Assembly: GCA_024691065.1 (NCBI GenBank)
Contig: JAILOA010000210.1
Span: forward strand, 1 to 6,125
Reading direction: 5' to 3'
Source: Lachnospiraceae bacterium
GTDB lineage: Bacteria > Bacillota > Clostridia > Lachnospirales > Lachnospiraceae
DNA: 6,125 nt
The notes beneath the pieces are model-generated. The model had not been told where the DNA came from, did not search any database, and saw only the letters and a program-made list of their open reading frames with translations. The position numbers were made by a program, and so were the translations under genes. Position 1 is the stretch's first letter, and each line of letters begins with the position of its first letter. Positions 1-5,411 of the stretch are shown here, in pieces.

Positions 1-437
1 AAATCATCATCTCCATCAACCGGAATGTACGATGCCTTAGCATAATCCCTATCGGAATTTATTCTCCGGTCAAGAATTGTTCTCCCTTTAGGTGATGGTA
101 TCAAATCAAAATGTAATTTACTCTCAACTACCGTCCCGGGATTAACCTCCATCGTAAACTCGACAGGCTCATTAAAATTCTCATTGACCGCATCACATAT
201 CCTTCTTATGTCATCACCGAGAATACTGGGCGTTCCGCCACCGATAAACACCGTATAAAGCGAATAATCTGCCGTGAAGGCAGATATCGCTTTTATCTCT
301 TTTATTAAAGATTGTATGTATTTTTCCTTTATTCCCCTGCATTCAGCCATCGGAAACGACAAAAAATCGCAATAAAAGCACTTACGAACACAGAAGGGAA
401 TATGTATGTATAGAGAAATCTTATCTTTATTACGCAT
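1..437 (-). CDS. hemW: HemW-like radical SAM protein (heme chaperone, formerly 'HemN-like'), 5' part only
   Basis: The first 145 codons of a gene that runs off the window at position 1. The product begins MRNKDKISLYIHIPFC and has the radical-SAM cysteine triad CxxxCxxC (C16, C20, C23), followed by the glycine-rich IGGGTPS at residues 65-71 and EVNPGT at 97-102. This order is typical of the HemW/HemN family, which binds a 4Fe-4S cluster and SAM; HemW is regarded as a cytosolic heme chaperone rather than a coproporphyrinogen oxidase. The lepA-hemW neighbourhood is common in Firmicutes and supports HemW over HemN. The ATG at 437-435 has GGGGGAGG just upstream (448-441), which abuts a stem-loop. 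After residue 108 the protein departs from the family: the usual 'GINRLSxGxQS' strand does not appear, and a polar stretch (FDLIPSPKGRTILDRR and on to DGDDD) occupies residues 109-145. The frame stays open, so this looks like an insertion rather than decay. The rest of the gene is unseen. Confidence 0.9.
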   Translation of the reverse strand, partial: MRNKDKISLYIHIPFCVRKCFYCDFLSFPMAECRGIKEKYIQSLIKEIKAISAFTADYSLYTVFIGGGTPSILGDDIRRICDAVNENFNEPVEFTMEVNPGTVVESKLHFDLIPSPKGRTILDRRINSDRDYAKASYIPVDGDDD

Positions 438-447
438 AAACCTCCCC

Positions 448-476
448 CGGAGAATTGCACGAAGTGCAATTCTCTG
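448..476 (-). promoter_or_regulatory. Stem-loop directly abutting the hemW ribosome binding site
   Basis: Positions 450-460 pair perfectly with 464-474 (11 bp, three-base loop at 461-463). A wobble (449/475) and a further pair (448/476) extend the stem to 13 bp. On the minus-strand transcript the 3' foot of this stem touches the GGGGGAGG used by hemW. No U-tract follows, so it is not a good terminator. It could affect hemW translation, act as a processing or stability element, or be a dispersed palindromic repeat. The pairing is visible in the sequence; the function is inference. Confidence 0.6.
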
Positions 477-507
477 AAAGTTGGAAACACAAAGTGTTTC
501 CAACTTT
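477..507 (-). terminator. Long perfect stem-loop just after the lepA stop, possible terminator
   Basis: Positions 477-490 are the exact reverse complement of 494-507, giving a 14 bp stem with a three-base loop. The stem begins two bases after the lepA stop codon. On the minus strand it is preceded by a run of A and followed only by CTTTCAGAG, so its U-tail is weak. On the plus strand it ends in TTTTTT (505-510), which would suit a plus-strand terminator, but no plus-strand gene is seen here. It may partly terminate lepA transcripts or protect their 3' end. It abuts the stem-loop at 448-476, and both share a central CAC-RAA-GTG design. Confidence 0.5.
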
Positions 508-508
508 T

Positions 509-2323
509 TTAGTCCTCCGAATCCAACTTCAACACGCTCATAAACGCACTTTGCGGAATCTCAACCGAACCGAATTGTCTCATTCGCTTCTTACCTTCCT
601 TCTGCTTTTCGAGAAGCTTACGCTTTCTGCTTATATCACCACCGTAACATTTAGCAAGCACGTCCTTACGCATAGCCCTTACAGTCTCACGCGCAATAAT
701 CTTACTTCCGATTGCCGCCTGAATCGGAATCTCGAAAAGCTGTCTCGGAATCTCCTTCTTAAGCTTCTCACACATCTTACGTCCTCTCTCGTAAGCCGTA
801 TCAGCATGCACGATAAAGGACAATGCATCAATTTCCTCATGATTAACCAATATATCAAGCTTCACAAGTTTGGCAGGTTCATACCCCTTAAACTCGTAAT
901 CAAGCGATGCATAACCCCTCGAACGGGATTTAAGCGCATCAAAGAAATCATATATTATTTCATTTAATGGCAGGTCATACTTAAGAAGAGCTCTGGTCTC
1001 CTCCAGATATTCCATACCAAGATAAACACCACGTCTCTCCTGACAAAGAGTCATAATCGCACCGACAAACTCTGTTGTAACCATGATTTCCGCAGAAACC
1101 ACAGGTTCCTCCATATGCTCAATTTCCGAAGGATCAGGCATATTGGAAGGATTCGTAACCTCAAGCATATCGCCATTTGTCTTGTAAACATGATAAATAA
1201 CACCCGGCGCCGTAGTAACCAGATCCAGATTGTACTCTCTCTCAAGTCTTTCCTGTATTATTTCCAAATGTAGCAACCCAAGGAAACCGCATCTGAAACC
1301 AAAACCAAGTGCAATCGATGTCTCCGCCTCAAAATTAAGCGACGCGTCATTTAACTGAAGCTTTTCAAGCGCATCCCTTAAATCCGGATACTTTGCACCA
1401 TCGGCAGGGTAAAGCCCGCAGTAAACCATTGACTGAACCTGCTTATAGCCCGGAAGCGCCTCTGTACAAGGATTTCCCGCAAGAGTCACGGTATCACCCA
1501 CTCTGGTATCCTGAACATTCTTAAGACTCGCTGTTATATAACCAACCATGCCGGCTGACAATTCATCCGCAGGAATAAATCTTCCCGCTCCAAATATACC
1601 AACCTCAACAACCTCGGCCTTTGCTCCGGTTGCCATCATAAGGATCTCATCGCCCCTCTTGACTTGTCCGTCAAAAATCCTGCAGAAAATAATTACACCC
1701 TTATAGGAGTCATATAATGAATCGAAGATAAGCGCCTTTAGCGGTGCATTTTCATCTCCGTCAGGTGCAGGAATCTTCTCCACAATCTGCTCTAAGACCT
1801 CCTCGATATTGGTACCGAGCTTAGCTGAAATAAGCGGAGCGTCACCCGCATCGATTCCGATTATATCCTCAACCTCTTCCTTAACCCTGTCAGGATCGGC
1901 ACTCGGAAGATCGATTTTATTGATAACCGGCATAATCTCAAGATTGTGGTCAATCGCAAGATAGCAGTTCGCGAGAGTCTGCGCCTCAACGCCCTGAGCC
2001 GCATCCACTATAAGAATTGCGCCCTCACAGGCCGCCAGACTTCTTGACACCTCATAATTAAAGTCAACATGCCCCGGAGTATCAATCAGATTGAAAATGT
2101 ATTCTTCTCCGTTTTTTGCCTTATATATTATTCTAACAGTCTGCGCCTTTATGGTTATTCCACGTTCACGCTCAATATCCATATTATCAAGCACCTGCGC
2201 CTGCATTTCCCTTTCGGTAAGTGCTCCCGTCTTCTCGATAATTCTATCGGCCAGGGTTGACTTACCATGGTCAATATGCGCTATAATACAAAAATTTCTA
2301 ATGTTAGATTGCTTATTACTCAT
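509..2323 (-). CDS. lepA: Elongation factor 4 (LepA), ribosome-associated GTPase
   Basis: The 604-residue product has the length and order of EF4. The GTPase domain shows G1 AHIDHGKS (15-22), G2 RGITIK (54-59), G3 DTPGH (81-85), G4 NKID (135-138) and G5 SAK (166-168). EF-G-like domains follow, and the family's unique C-terminal domain closes with YGGDISRKRKLLEKQKEGKK. EF4 is a cytosolic, sometimes membrane-associated translational GTPase linked to ribosome back-translocation and to initiation or ribosome biogenesis, especially under ionic or temperature stress; its exact role is still debated. The ATG at 2323-2321 is preceded by AAGGGG at a normal distance. The gene lies downstream of the deaminase gene and its 13-bp repeat array, and may be co-transcribed with the deaminase, since no terminator hairpin is visible between them. 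hemW starts 71 bases beyond its stop. No catalytic motif is missing and the reading frame is intact. Confidence 0.98.
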   Translation of the reverse strand: MSNKQSNIRNFCIIAHIDHGKSTLADRIIEKTGALTEREMQAQVLDNMDIERERGITIKAQTVRIIYKAKNGEEYIFNLIDTPGHVDFNYEVSRSLAACEGAILIVDAAQGVEAQTLANCYLAIDHNLEIMPVINKIDLPSADPDRVKEEVEDIIGIDAGDAPLISAKLGTNIEEVLEQIVEKIPAPDGDENAPLKALIFDSLYDSYKGVIIFCRIFDGQVKRGDEILMMATGAKAEVVEVGIFGAGRFIPADELSAGMVGYITASLKNVQDTRVGDTVTLAGNPCTEALPGYKQVQSMVYCGLYPADGAKYPDLRDALEKLQLNDASLNFEAETSIALGFGFRCGFLGLLHLEIIQERLEREYNLDLVTTAPGVIYHVYKTNGDMLEVTNPSNMPDPSEIEHMEEPVVSAEIMVTTEFVGAIMTLCQERRGVYLGMEYLEETRALLKYDLPLNEIIYDFFDALKSRSRGYASLDYEFKGYEPAKLVKLDILVNHEEIDALSFIVHADTAYERGRKMCEKLKKEIPRQLFEIPIQAAIGSKIIARETVRAMRKDVLAKCYGGDISRKRKLLEKQKEGKKRMRQFGSVEIPQSAFMSVLKLDSED

Positions 2324-2368
2324 TTATTTTCCCCTTAATTCCGGAAATTCATATTTTAAAAATATATT

Positions 2369-2536
2369 TTACAAATGCAACTTACAAATGCTTCTTACAA
2401 ATGTATCTTACAAATGCATCTTACAAATACTTCTTACAAATGCATCTTACAAATACTTCTTACAAATGTATCTTACAAATGCTTTTTACAAATACTTCTT
2501 ACAAATGTATCTACAAATGCACCTTACAAATGCAAC
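2369..2536. repeat. 13-bp tandem repeat array (13 units) between the deaminase gene and lepA
   Basis: Thirteen head-to-tail units of consensus TTACAAATRYWTC (plus strand) start at 2369, 2382, 2395, 2408, 2421, 2434, 2447, 2460, 2473, 2486, 2499, 2512 (12 bp, one T lost) and 2524. TTACAAAT is nearly invariant; the last five bases vary (GCATC, GTATC, ACTTC, GCTTC and others). The first and last units are identical. On the minus strand every unit reads TTTGTAA, so stop codons occur in rotating frames, and the unit at 2524 supplies the TAA that ends the deaminase gene. There are no spacers between units, so this is not a CRISPR array. The plus strand is open in all frames through the array only because the repeat lacks plus-strand stops. 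Confidence 0.95.
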
Positions 2537-3006
2537 ACCAAATCCTTACCTGCAGGCTCATAAGCCCTGTATTTTATACCTGCACTCTTCATCATTCTCT
2601 TTGCGGCAATGGTACTGCTTGTATCGGCATATTTGTCACTGAGATAAATAACCTCTTTGATGCCTGCCTGAATAAGCGCCTTGGTACACTCATTACAAGG
2701 GAACAATGTAGTATAAATATGCGCTCCCTTTAAGTCACTTCCGGCATAATTAATGATGGAATTTAACTCTGCATGACATACAAATAAATATTTATTATCC
2801 AGATCATCCGAATTATCTCTGTCCCATGGATAATCATCATCCGAACAACCGGCCGGCATTCCGTTGTATCCAACCGACAAAATCTTATTATCCTGACCTA
2901 CTATGCAAGCTCCGACTCTGGTATTGGGATCCTTGCTTCTCTCTGCTGAAAGAAGCGCAATCCCCATAAAATATTCGTCCCATTTAATATAATCATTTCT
3001 CTTCAT
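2524..3006 (-). CDS. Deoxycytidylate (dCMP) deaminase, zinc-dependent
   Basis: The 160-residue product fits the cytidine/deoxycytidylate deaminase fold. Zinc and catalytic residues are visible: CHAE (77-80; H78 ligand, E80 proton shuttle) and PCNEC (103-107; C104 and C107 ligands). The family would convert dCMP to dUMP, feeding thymidylate synthase in the cytosol. Motifs such as YFMGIALLSAERSKDPN, GYNGMP-GCSDD, LFPCNEC, IQAGIKEVI and SDKY resemble the eukaryotic DCTD / phage T4 type more than the cytidine deaminase Cdd. The start ATG (3006-3004) is chosen because GGGGGAA lies just upstream and the family begins near 'KRxDYIxWDEYFM'. The frame is open further upstream only through the 15-17 bp repeats. 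The last residues (HL and the stop) are encoded within the first unit of the 13-bp array, so the C-terminus may have been reshaped by the repeat. The gene stands alone between two minisatellites. Allosteric control by dCTP/dTTP is known for relatives but cannot be judged here. Confidence 0.93.
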   Translation of the reverse strand: MKRNDYIKWDEYFMGIALLSAERSKDPNTRVGACIVGQDNKILSVGYNGMPAGCSDDDYPWDRDNSDDLDNKYLFVCHAELNSIINYAGSDLKGAHIYTTLFPCNECTKALIQAGIKEVIYLSDKYADTSSTIAAKRMMKSAGIKYRAYEPAGKDLVLHL

Positions 3007-3039
3007 AATTTCCCCCAAACTATAAGATGCAATGATACC

Positions 3040-3176
3040 TTGCACAAAAAATCTGTGTAACAAAAGATATGTGTAACAAAAAACCGTGTAACAAAAATCT
3101 GTGTAACAAAAATCTGTGTAACAAAAAATCTGTGTAACATAAAATATGTGTAACAAAAAAATCTGTGTAACAAAAG
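3040..3176. repeat. 15-17 bp tandem repeat array (8 units plus one degenerate) upstream of the deaminase gene
   Basis: Clear units begin at 3055, 3071, 3086, 3101, 3116, 3132, 3148 and 3165. Each opens with the invariant octamer GTGTAACA on the plus strand, then an A-run of variable length, then usually TCT or TAT. Unit lengths are 16, 15, 15, 15, 16, 16 and 17 bp; the last is partial (3165-3176). A decayed unit at 3040-3054 (TGCACAAAAAATCT) precedes them. Length differences come mostly from the A-run, as expected of slippage. On the minus strand each unit is a T-run followed by GTTACAC. The array starts immediately after the rpsT terminator stem and ends about 35 bases upstream of the deaminase start, so it would form most of any deaminase leader RNA. 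Confidence 0.93.
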
Positions 3177-3207
3177 AAAGGGACACCTCACACCTTAGGC
3201 GTCCCTT
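3170..3207 (-). terminator. Intrinsic terminator of rpsT
   Basis: Positions 3178-3187 pair with 3198-3207 to give a 10 bp stem with one G-U wobble and a ten-base loop. On the minus strand it is followed by TTCTTTTGTT. The stem starts 22 bases beyond the rpsT stop. The U-rich tail is itself the first (partial) unit of the 15-17 bp repeat array. Confidence 0.85.
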
Positions 3208-3229
3208 CCTTACGTTTATAATTCGTTTA

Positions 3230-3493
3230 TTAATCTAACTTATTAACTGCAAGTGTAAGTCTTGAAATCTTTCTTGAAGCTGTCTTTGCATGAAATACGC
3301 CCTTTGATTTAGCCTTTGAAATAATAGATGTAGCATTCTTAAGAGCTGCCTCTGCCTCTGCTTTATTACCATCTTCAATTGCTGCGTATACTTTCTTTAC
3401 AGCTGTCTTAACACAAGACTTAACTGCTTTATTTCTCTCAGCATTTCTGCGATCTACAAGAATTCTTTTCTTAGCTGACTTGATGTTTGCCAT
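3230..3493 (-). CDS. rpsT: Small ribosomal subunit protein S20 (bS20)
   Basis: The 87-residue, lysine/alanine-rich product starts MANIKSAKKRILVDRRNAE and contains the KGVFHAKTASRKISRL segment typical of bS20, which binds 16S rRNA early in 30S assembly. An ATG six bases further upstream (3499-3497) is in frame, but it would sit one base from the GGAGG. The ATG at 3493-3491 is seven bases from that GGAGG and gives the canonical MANIKSAKKR N-terminus, so it is preferred. The gene has its own near-consensus promoter (3608-3580), a leader of about 80 nt with a hairpin, and its own terminator (3207-3178), so it appears to be a monocistronic unit. Autogenous control of S20 is known in E. coli; whether it applies here is not shown. 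In many spore-forming Firmicutes gpr and/or spoIIP follow rpsT before lepA; here a dCMP deaminase occupies that place. Confidence 0.97.
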   Translation of the reverse strand: MANIKSAKKRILVDRRNAERNKAVKSCVKTAVKKVYAAIEDGNKAEAEAALKNATSIISKAKSKGVFHAKTASRKISRLTLAVNKLD

Positions 3494-3537
3494 CGTCATA
3501 CCTCCATAAAAAATATAATCTTAGTTTATTATTCAAT

Positions 3538-3569
3538 GTAACGAAGCCGGACACGGAACAACTCGTCAC
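3538..3569 (-). promoter_or_regulatory. Stem-loop near the 5' end of the rpsT leader
   Basis: On the minus strand GTGACGA (3569-3563) pairs with TCGTTAC (3544-3538), seven pairs with one wobble. Inside it CCG (3556-3554) can pair with CGG (3549-3547) around a four-base loop. The structure begins only a few bases after the predicted start point, in an otherwise AT-rich leader. It could stabilise the mRNA or serve as an S20 feedback site; both are inference. Confidence 0.4.
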
Positions 3570-3579
3570 ACATTTACTA

Positions 3580-3608
3580 ATAATAGTCTAATTTTTAAAA
3601 ACTGTCAA
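3580..3608 (-). promoter_or_regulatory. Sigma-A type promoter of rpsT
   Basis: The -35 TTGACA (3608-3603) and -10 TATTAT (3585-3580) are separated by exactly 17 bases. The predicted start is near 3573, giving a leader of about 80 nt. The rest of the 220-base guaB-rpsT gap is AT-rich. It shows no convincing guaB terminator; only a 5 bp all-A/T hairpin (3639-3651) followed on the minus strand by ATTTTTG is present. Confidence 0.85.
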
Positions 3609-3713
3609 CAAAAAATATTAAAATCAACTTTCAAAAATATATAATTTATATCATATTAATCAAATGAAGCCGCCCTCAATCAAAATCATGAAAGCAAGTC
3701 CTATACATTCAAA

Positions 3714-5171
3714 TTACAAATCAGTCAAACTATAGTTAGGAGCTTCCTTGGTAATATGAATATCGTGTGGATGGCTTTCCTTCAATGATGCGGAAGAAAT
3801 CTTTACAAACTGTGAAGTTTCCTGAAGTGTCTTGATATCCTTAGCTCCGCAGTAACCCATACCTGAACGGATACCACCGATAAGCTGGAATACGGTATCT
3901 TCAACTGTTCCCTTGTAAGCAACTCTACCCTCAACACCTTCAGGTACAAGCTTCTTGGCATTCTCCTGGAAGTAACGGTCCTTACTGCCGTTTTCCATAG
4001 CAGCGATTGATCCCATTCCTCTGTAAACCTTATATTTACGACCCTGGAAGAGTTCGAATTCTCCAGGACTTTCGTCACAACCTGCAAATATACTACCCAT
4101 CATGCAGACATTTGCACCTGCTGCAAGAGCCTTAGTCATATCACCTGAATACTTGATACCACCGTCAGCAATGATTGGAATATCGTACTTCTTAGCTACT
4201 TCATAACAATTCATAATAGCTGTAACCTGAGGTACACCGATACCTGCAACTACACGTGTAGTACAGATAGAACCAGGTCCTATGCCAACCTTTACGCAGT
4301 TAACACCTGCTTTGATAAGAGCCTCTGTAGCTGATGCTGTTGCAACATTACCGGCAATAATCTGAAGATCAGGATAAGAACTTCTTACATCCTTAACTAC
4401 TCTAAGAACATTAGCGCTATGGCCATGTGCTGTATCGATTACAATACAGTCAACCTTGCGCTTTACCAAAGCATCTACTCTGTCGAGAATATTTGCAGTA
4501 ACGCCTACACCTGCACCACAGAGAAGACGTCCCTGTGAATCCTTTGCAGAATGTGGATACATAATCTGCTTCTCAATATCCTTAATAGTAATAAGACCTG
4601 TGAGATTTCCTTCATCATCTACGATTGGAAGCTTTTCCTTTCTTGCCTCAGCAAGAATCTTCTTAGCTTCATCTAATGTAATTCCACTCTTAGCTGTTAC
4701 AAGCCCTTCGGAAGTCATGGACTCTTTTATCTTCTTTGTAAAATCTGTCTCAAACTTTAAATCACGGTTTGTAATAATACCTACAAGCTTTCTACCCTCT
4801 GTAATAGGCACACCTGAAATTCTGAATTTTGCCATAAGTTCATTAGCATCGGCAAGTGTATGCTCCGGTGATAAAAAGAAAGGATCTGTGATAACACCAT
4901 TCTCAGAACGCTTAACCTTATCAACCTCATCAGCCTGAGCCTCGATTGACATGTTCTTATGAATAATACCGATTCCACCCTGACGTGCCATAGCAATAGC
5001 CATTCTGTTCTCGGTAACGGTATCCATGCCGGCACTCATCATAGGAATATTTAATTTAATGGTTTGTGTGAGATTAGTTTCCAAAGACACTTCATTAGGA
5101 ATAACCTCGGAATATTGTGGTACCAAAAGCACGTCGTCAAAGGTAATTCCATCTTCAATAATAGTAGCCAT
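3714..5171 (-). CDS. guaB: Inosine-5'-monophosphate dehydrogenase
   Basis: The 485-residue product matches full-length bacterial IMPDH, the NAD-dependent enzyme that oxidises IMP to XMP, the rate-limiting step towards GMP, in the cytosol. The catalytic loop GIGPGSICTTR (296-306) carries the nucleophile C303. The IMP-binding ADGGIKYSGD lies at 335-344, and the mobile flap EGVEGRVAYKG (411-421) holds the Arg-Tyr pair R416/Y419. Residues of about 92-205 form the Bateman module of two CBS domains, inserted in the barrel as usual; in relatives it binds purine nucleotides allosterically. An upstream TTG (5192) is in frame, but the ATG at 5171-5169 has AAGGAGG five bases before it and gives the typical MATIIEDGITFDDVLL start. 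The gene has its own promoter at 5275-5247 and a leader of about 69 nt without evident structure. It seems monocistronic, separated from rpsT by 220 bases. No motif is missing. Confidence 0.98.
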   Translation of the reverse strand: MATIIEDGITFDDVLLVPQYSEVIPNEVSLETNLTQTIKLNIPMMSAGMDTVTENRMAIAMARQGGIGIIHKNMSIEAQADEVDKVKRSENGVITDPFFLSPEHTLADANELMAKFRISGVPITEGRKLVGIITNRDLKFETDFTKKIKESMTSEGLVTAKSGITLDEAKKILAEARKEKLPIVDDEGNLTGLITIKDIEKQIMYPHSAKDSQGRLLCGAGVGVTANILDRVDALVKRKVDCIVIDTAHGHSANVLRVVKDVRSSYPDLQIIAGNVATASATEALIKAGVNCVKVGIGPGSICTTRVVAGIGVPQVTAIMNCYEVAKKYDIPIIADGGIKYSGDMTKALAAGANVCMMGSIFAGCDESPGEFELFQGRKYKVYRGMGSIAAMENGSKDRYFQENAKKLVPEGVEGRVAYKGTVEDTVFQLIGGIRSGMGYCGAKDIKTLQETSQFVKISSASLKESHPHDIHITKEAPNYSLTDL

Positions 5172-5240
5172 GTTCTCCTCCTTAGATAACAACTAAATAC
5201 AGATAAATGTTTCTTTTCTTATTAATTATTTTTTTAGATT

Positions 5241-5275
5241 TTGACAAGTATAACGCAACAAACAAAAAGTGTCAA
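5241..5275 (-). promoter_or_regulatory. Sigma-A type promoter of guaB, bracketed by an inverted hexamer
   Basis: The -35 TTGACA (5275-5270) and -10 TATACT (5252-5247) are 17 bases apart, with a predicted start near 5240. Immediately after the -10 lies TGTCAA (5246-5241), the reverse complement of the -35, so the core promoter is framed by a TTGACA-N23-TGTCAA inverted repeat. The promoter call is strong; an operator role for the inverted repeat is speculative. Confidence 0.85.
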
Positions 5276-5281
5276 CCCTAT

Positions 5282-5316
5282 AAAAAAGTATGTTTTTATA
5301 AAAAAAATATAAACAT
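5282..5316 (-). terminator. AT-rich terminator-like hairpin before the guaB promoter
   Basis: On the minus strand ATGTTTATA (5316-5308) can pair with TATAAAAACAT (5300-5290), nine pairs with a two-base A bulge and a loop of seven U. ACTTTTTTA follows (5289-5281). The stem is almost all A-U, so it is weak on its own, but its position right before the guaB promoter and the U-tail suit a terminator for the candidate RNA. Confidence 0.35.
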
Positions 5317-5405
5317 TTTACAGAGATTTTTTTGCTGATGTATATCAAAGTGAGCTACTCGGCAATTGAATTACCGAGGAGTCCCGCTTAGGTATTCTAA
5401 AGTCC
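5282..5405 (-). ncRNA. Candidate small RNA or attenuator leader upstream of guaB
   Basis: A promoter-like pair at 5440-5412 would start an RNA near 5405. The first 50 bases can form two mutually exclusive arrangements. In one, GAGGA (5407-5403) pairs with TCCTC (5380-5376), enclosing a small hairpin TTTAG/CTAAG (5401-5397 with 5391-5387). In the other, CTCGGTAA (5378-5371) pairs with TTGCCGAG (5365-5358), 8 bp with one wobble. The two share bases 5378-5376. The RNA would end at an AT-rich hairpin with a six-U tail (5316-5282), seven bases before the guaB -35 box. No open reading frame of note is present. I do not recognise a known riboswitch class: purine, PRPP, guanidine, preQ1, THF and T-box hallmarks are absent as far as I can see. 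It may be an independent sRNA, an attenuated leader for guaB, or chance structure. Confidence 0.4.
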
Positions 5406-5411
5406 TCTACT

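Noticed and set aside
455..967. Plus-strand open frame antisense to the lepA end
   Set aside because: It overlaps the well-supported lepA gene, starts within a hairpin and has no recognisable protein pattern.
2359..2387. lepA promoter using TTGTAA in the last repeat units and TATATT or TATTTT downstream
   Set aside because: TTGTAA occurs in every unit, and the better -10 gives a 15-base spacer while the 17-base option has a poor -10. It is too weak to call.
2375..2733. Plus-strand open frames over the 13-bp array encoding repeated 'LTNASYKCILQM'-like peptides
   Set aside because: The repeat has no plus-strand stop codon, so all three frames stay open by default. The frames run into the antisense of the deaminase gene and lack convincing ribosome binding sites.
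3019..3042. Promoter for the deaminase with -10 TATAGT (3024-3019)
   Set aside because: The matching -35 (TTGTGC) is poor, and the start point would fall within the ribosome binding site, leaving almost no leader.
2369..3176. CRISPR array or plasmid-type iterons
   Set aside because: Units of 13-17 bp are contiguous with no unique spacers, and no cas or replication gene is near. The context is chromosomal housekeeping genes.
3007..3186. N-terminal extension of the deaminase through the 15-17 bp repeats (VTQIF / CYTDF peptides)
   Set aside because: The open frame results from the repeat lacking minus-strand stops in this frame. It would start at a GTG inside the rpsT terminator, while the ATG at 3006 has a good ribosome binding site and matches the family start.
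3494..3499. Upstream ATG start for S20 (MTMANIK)
   Set aside because: It lies one base from the GGAGG, too close for use. The second ATG is correctly spaced and gives the usual MANIKSAKKR.
3633..3651. Terminator of guaB
   Set aside because: The stem is only five A/T pairs, and the following T-run is interrupted. No better hairpin is seen between 3580 and 3713, so guaB termination remains unexplained.
5172..5192. Upstream TTG start for guaB adding seven residues
   Set aside because: It would place the ribosome binding site inside the coding region. The ATG at 5171 has AAGGAGG at five bases and gives the standard IMPDH N-terminus.
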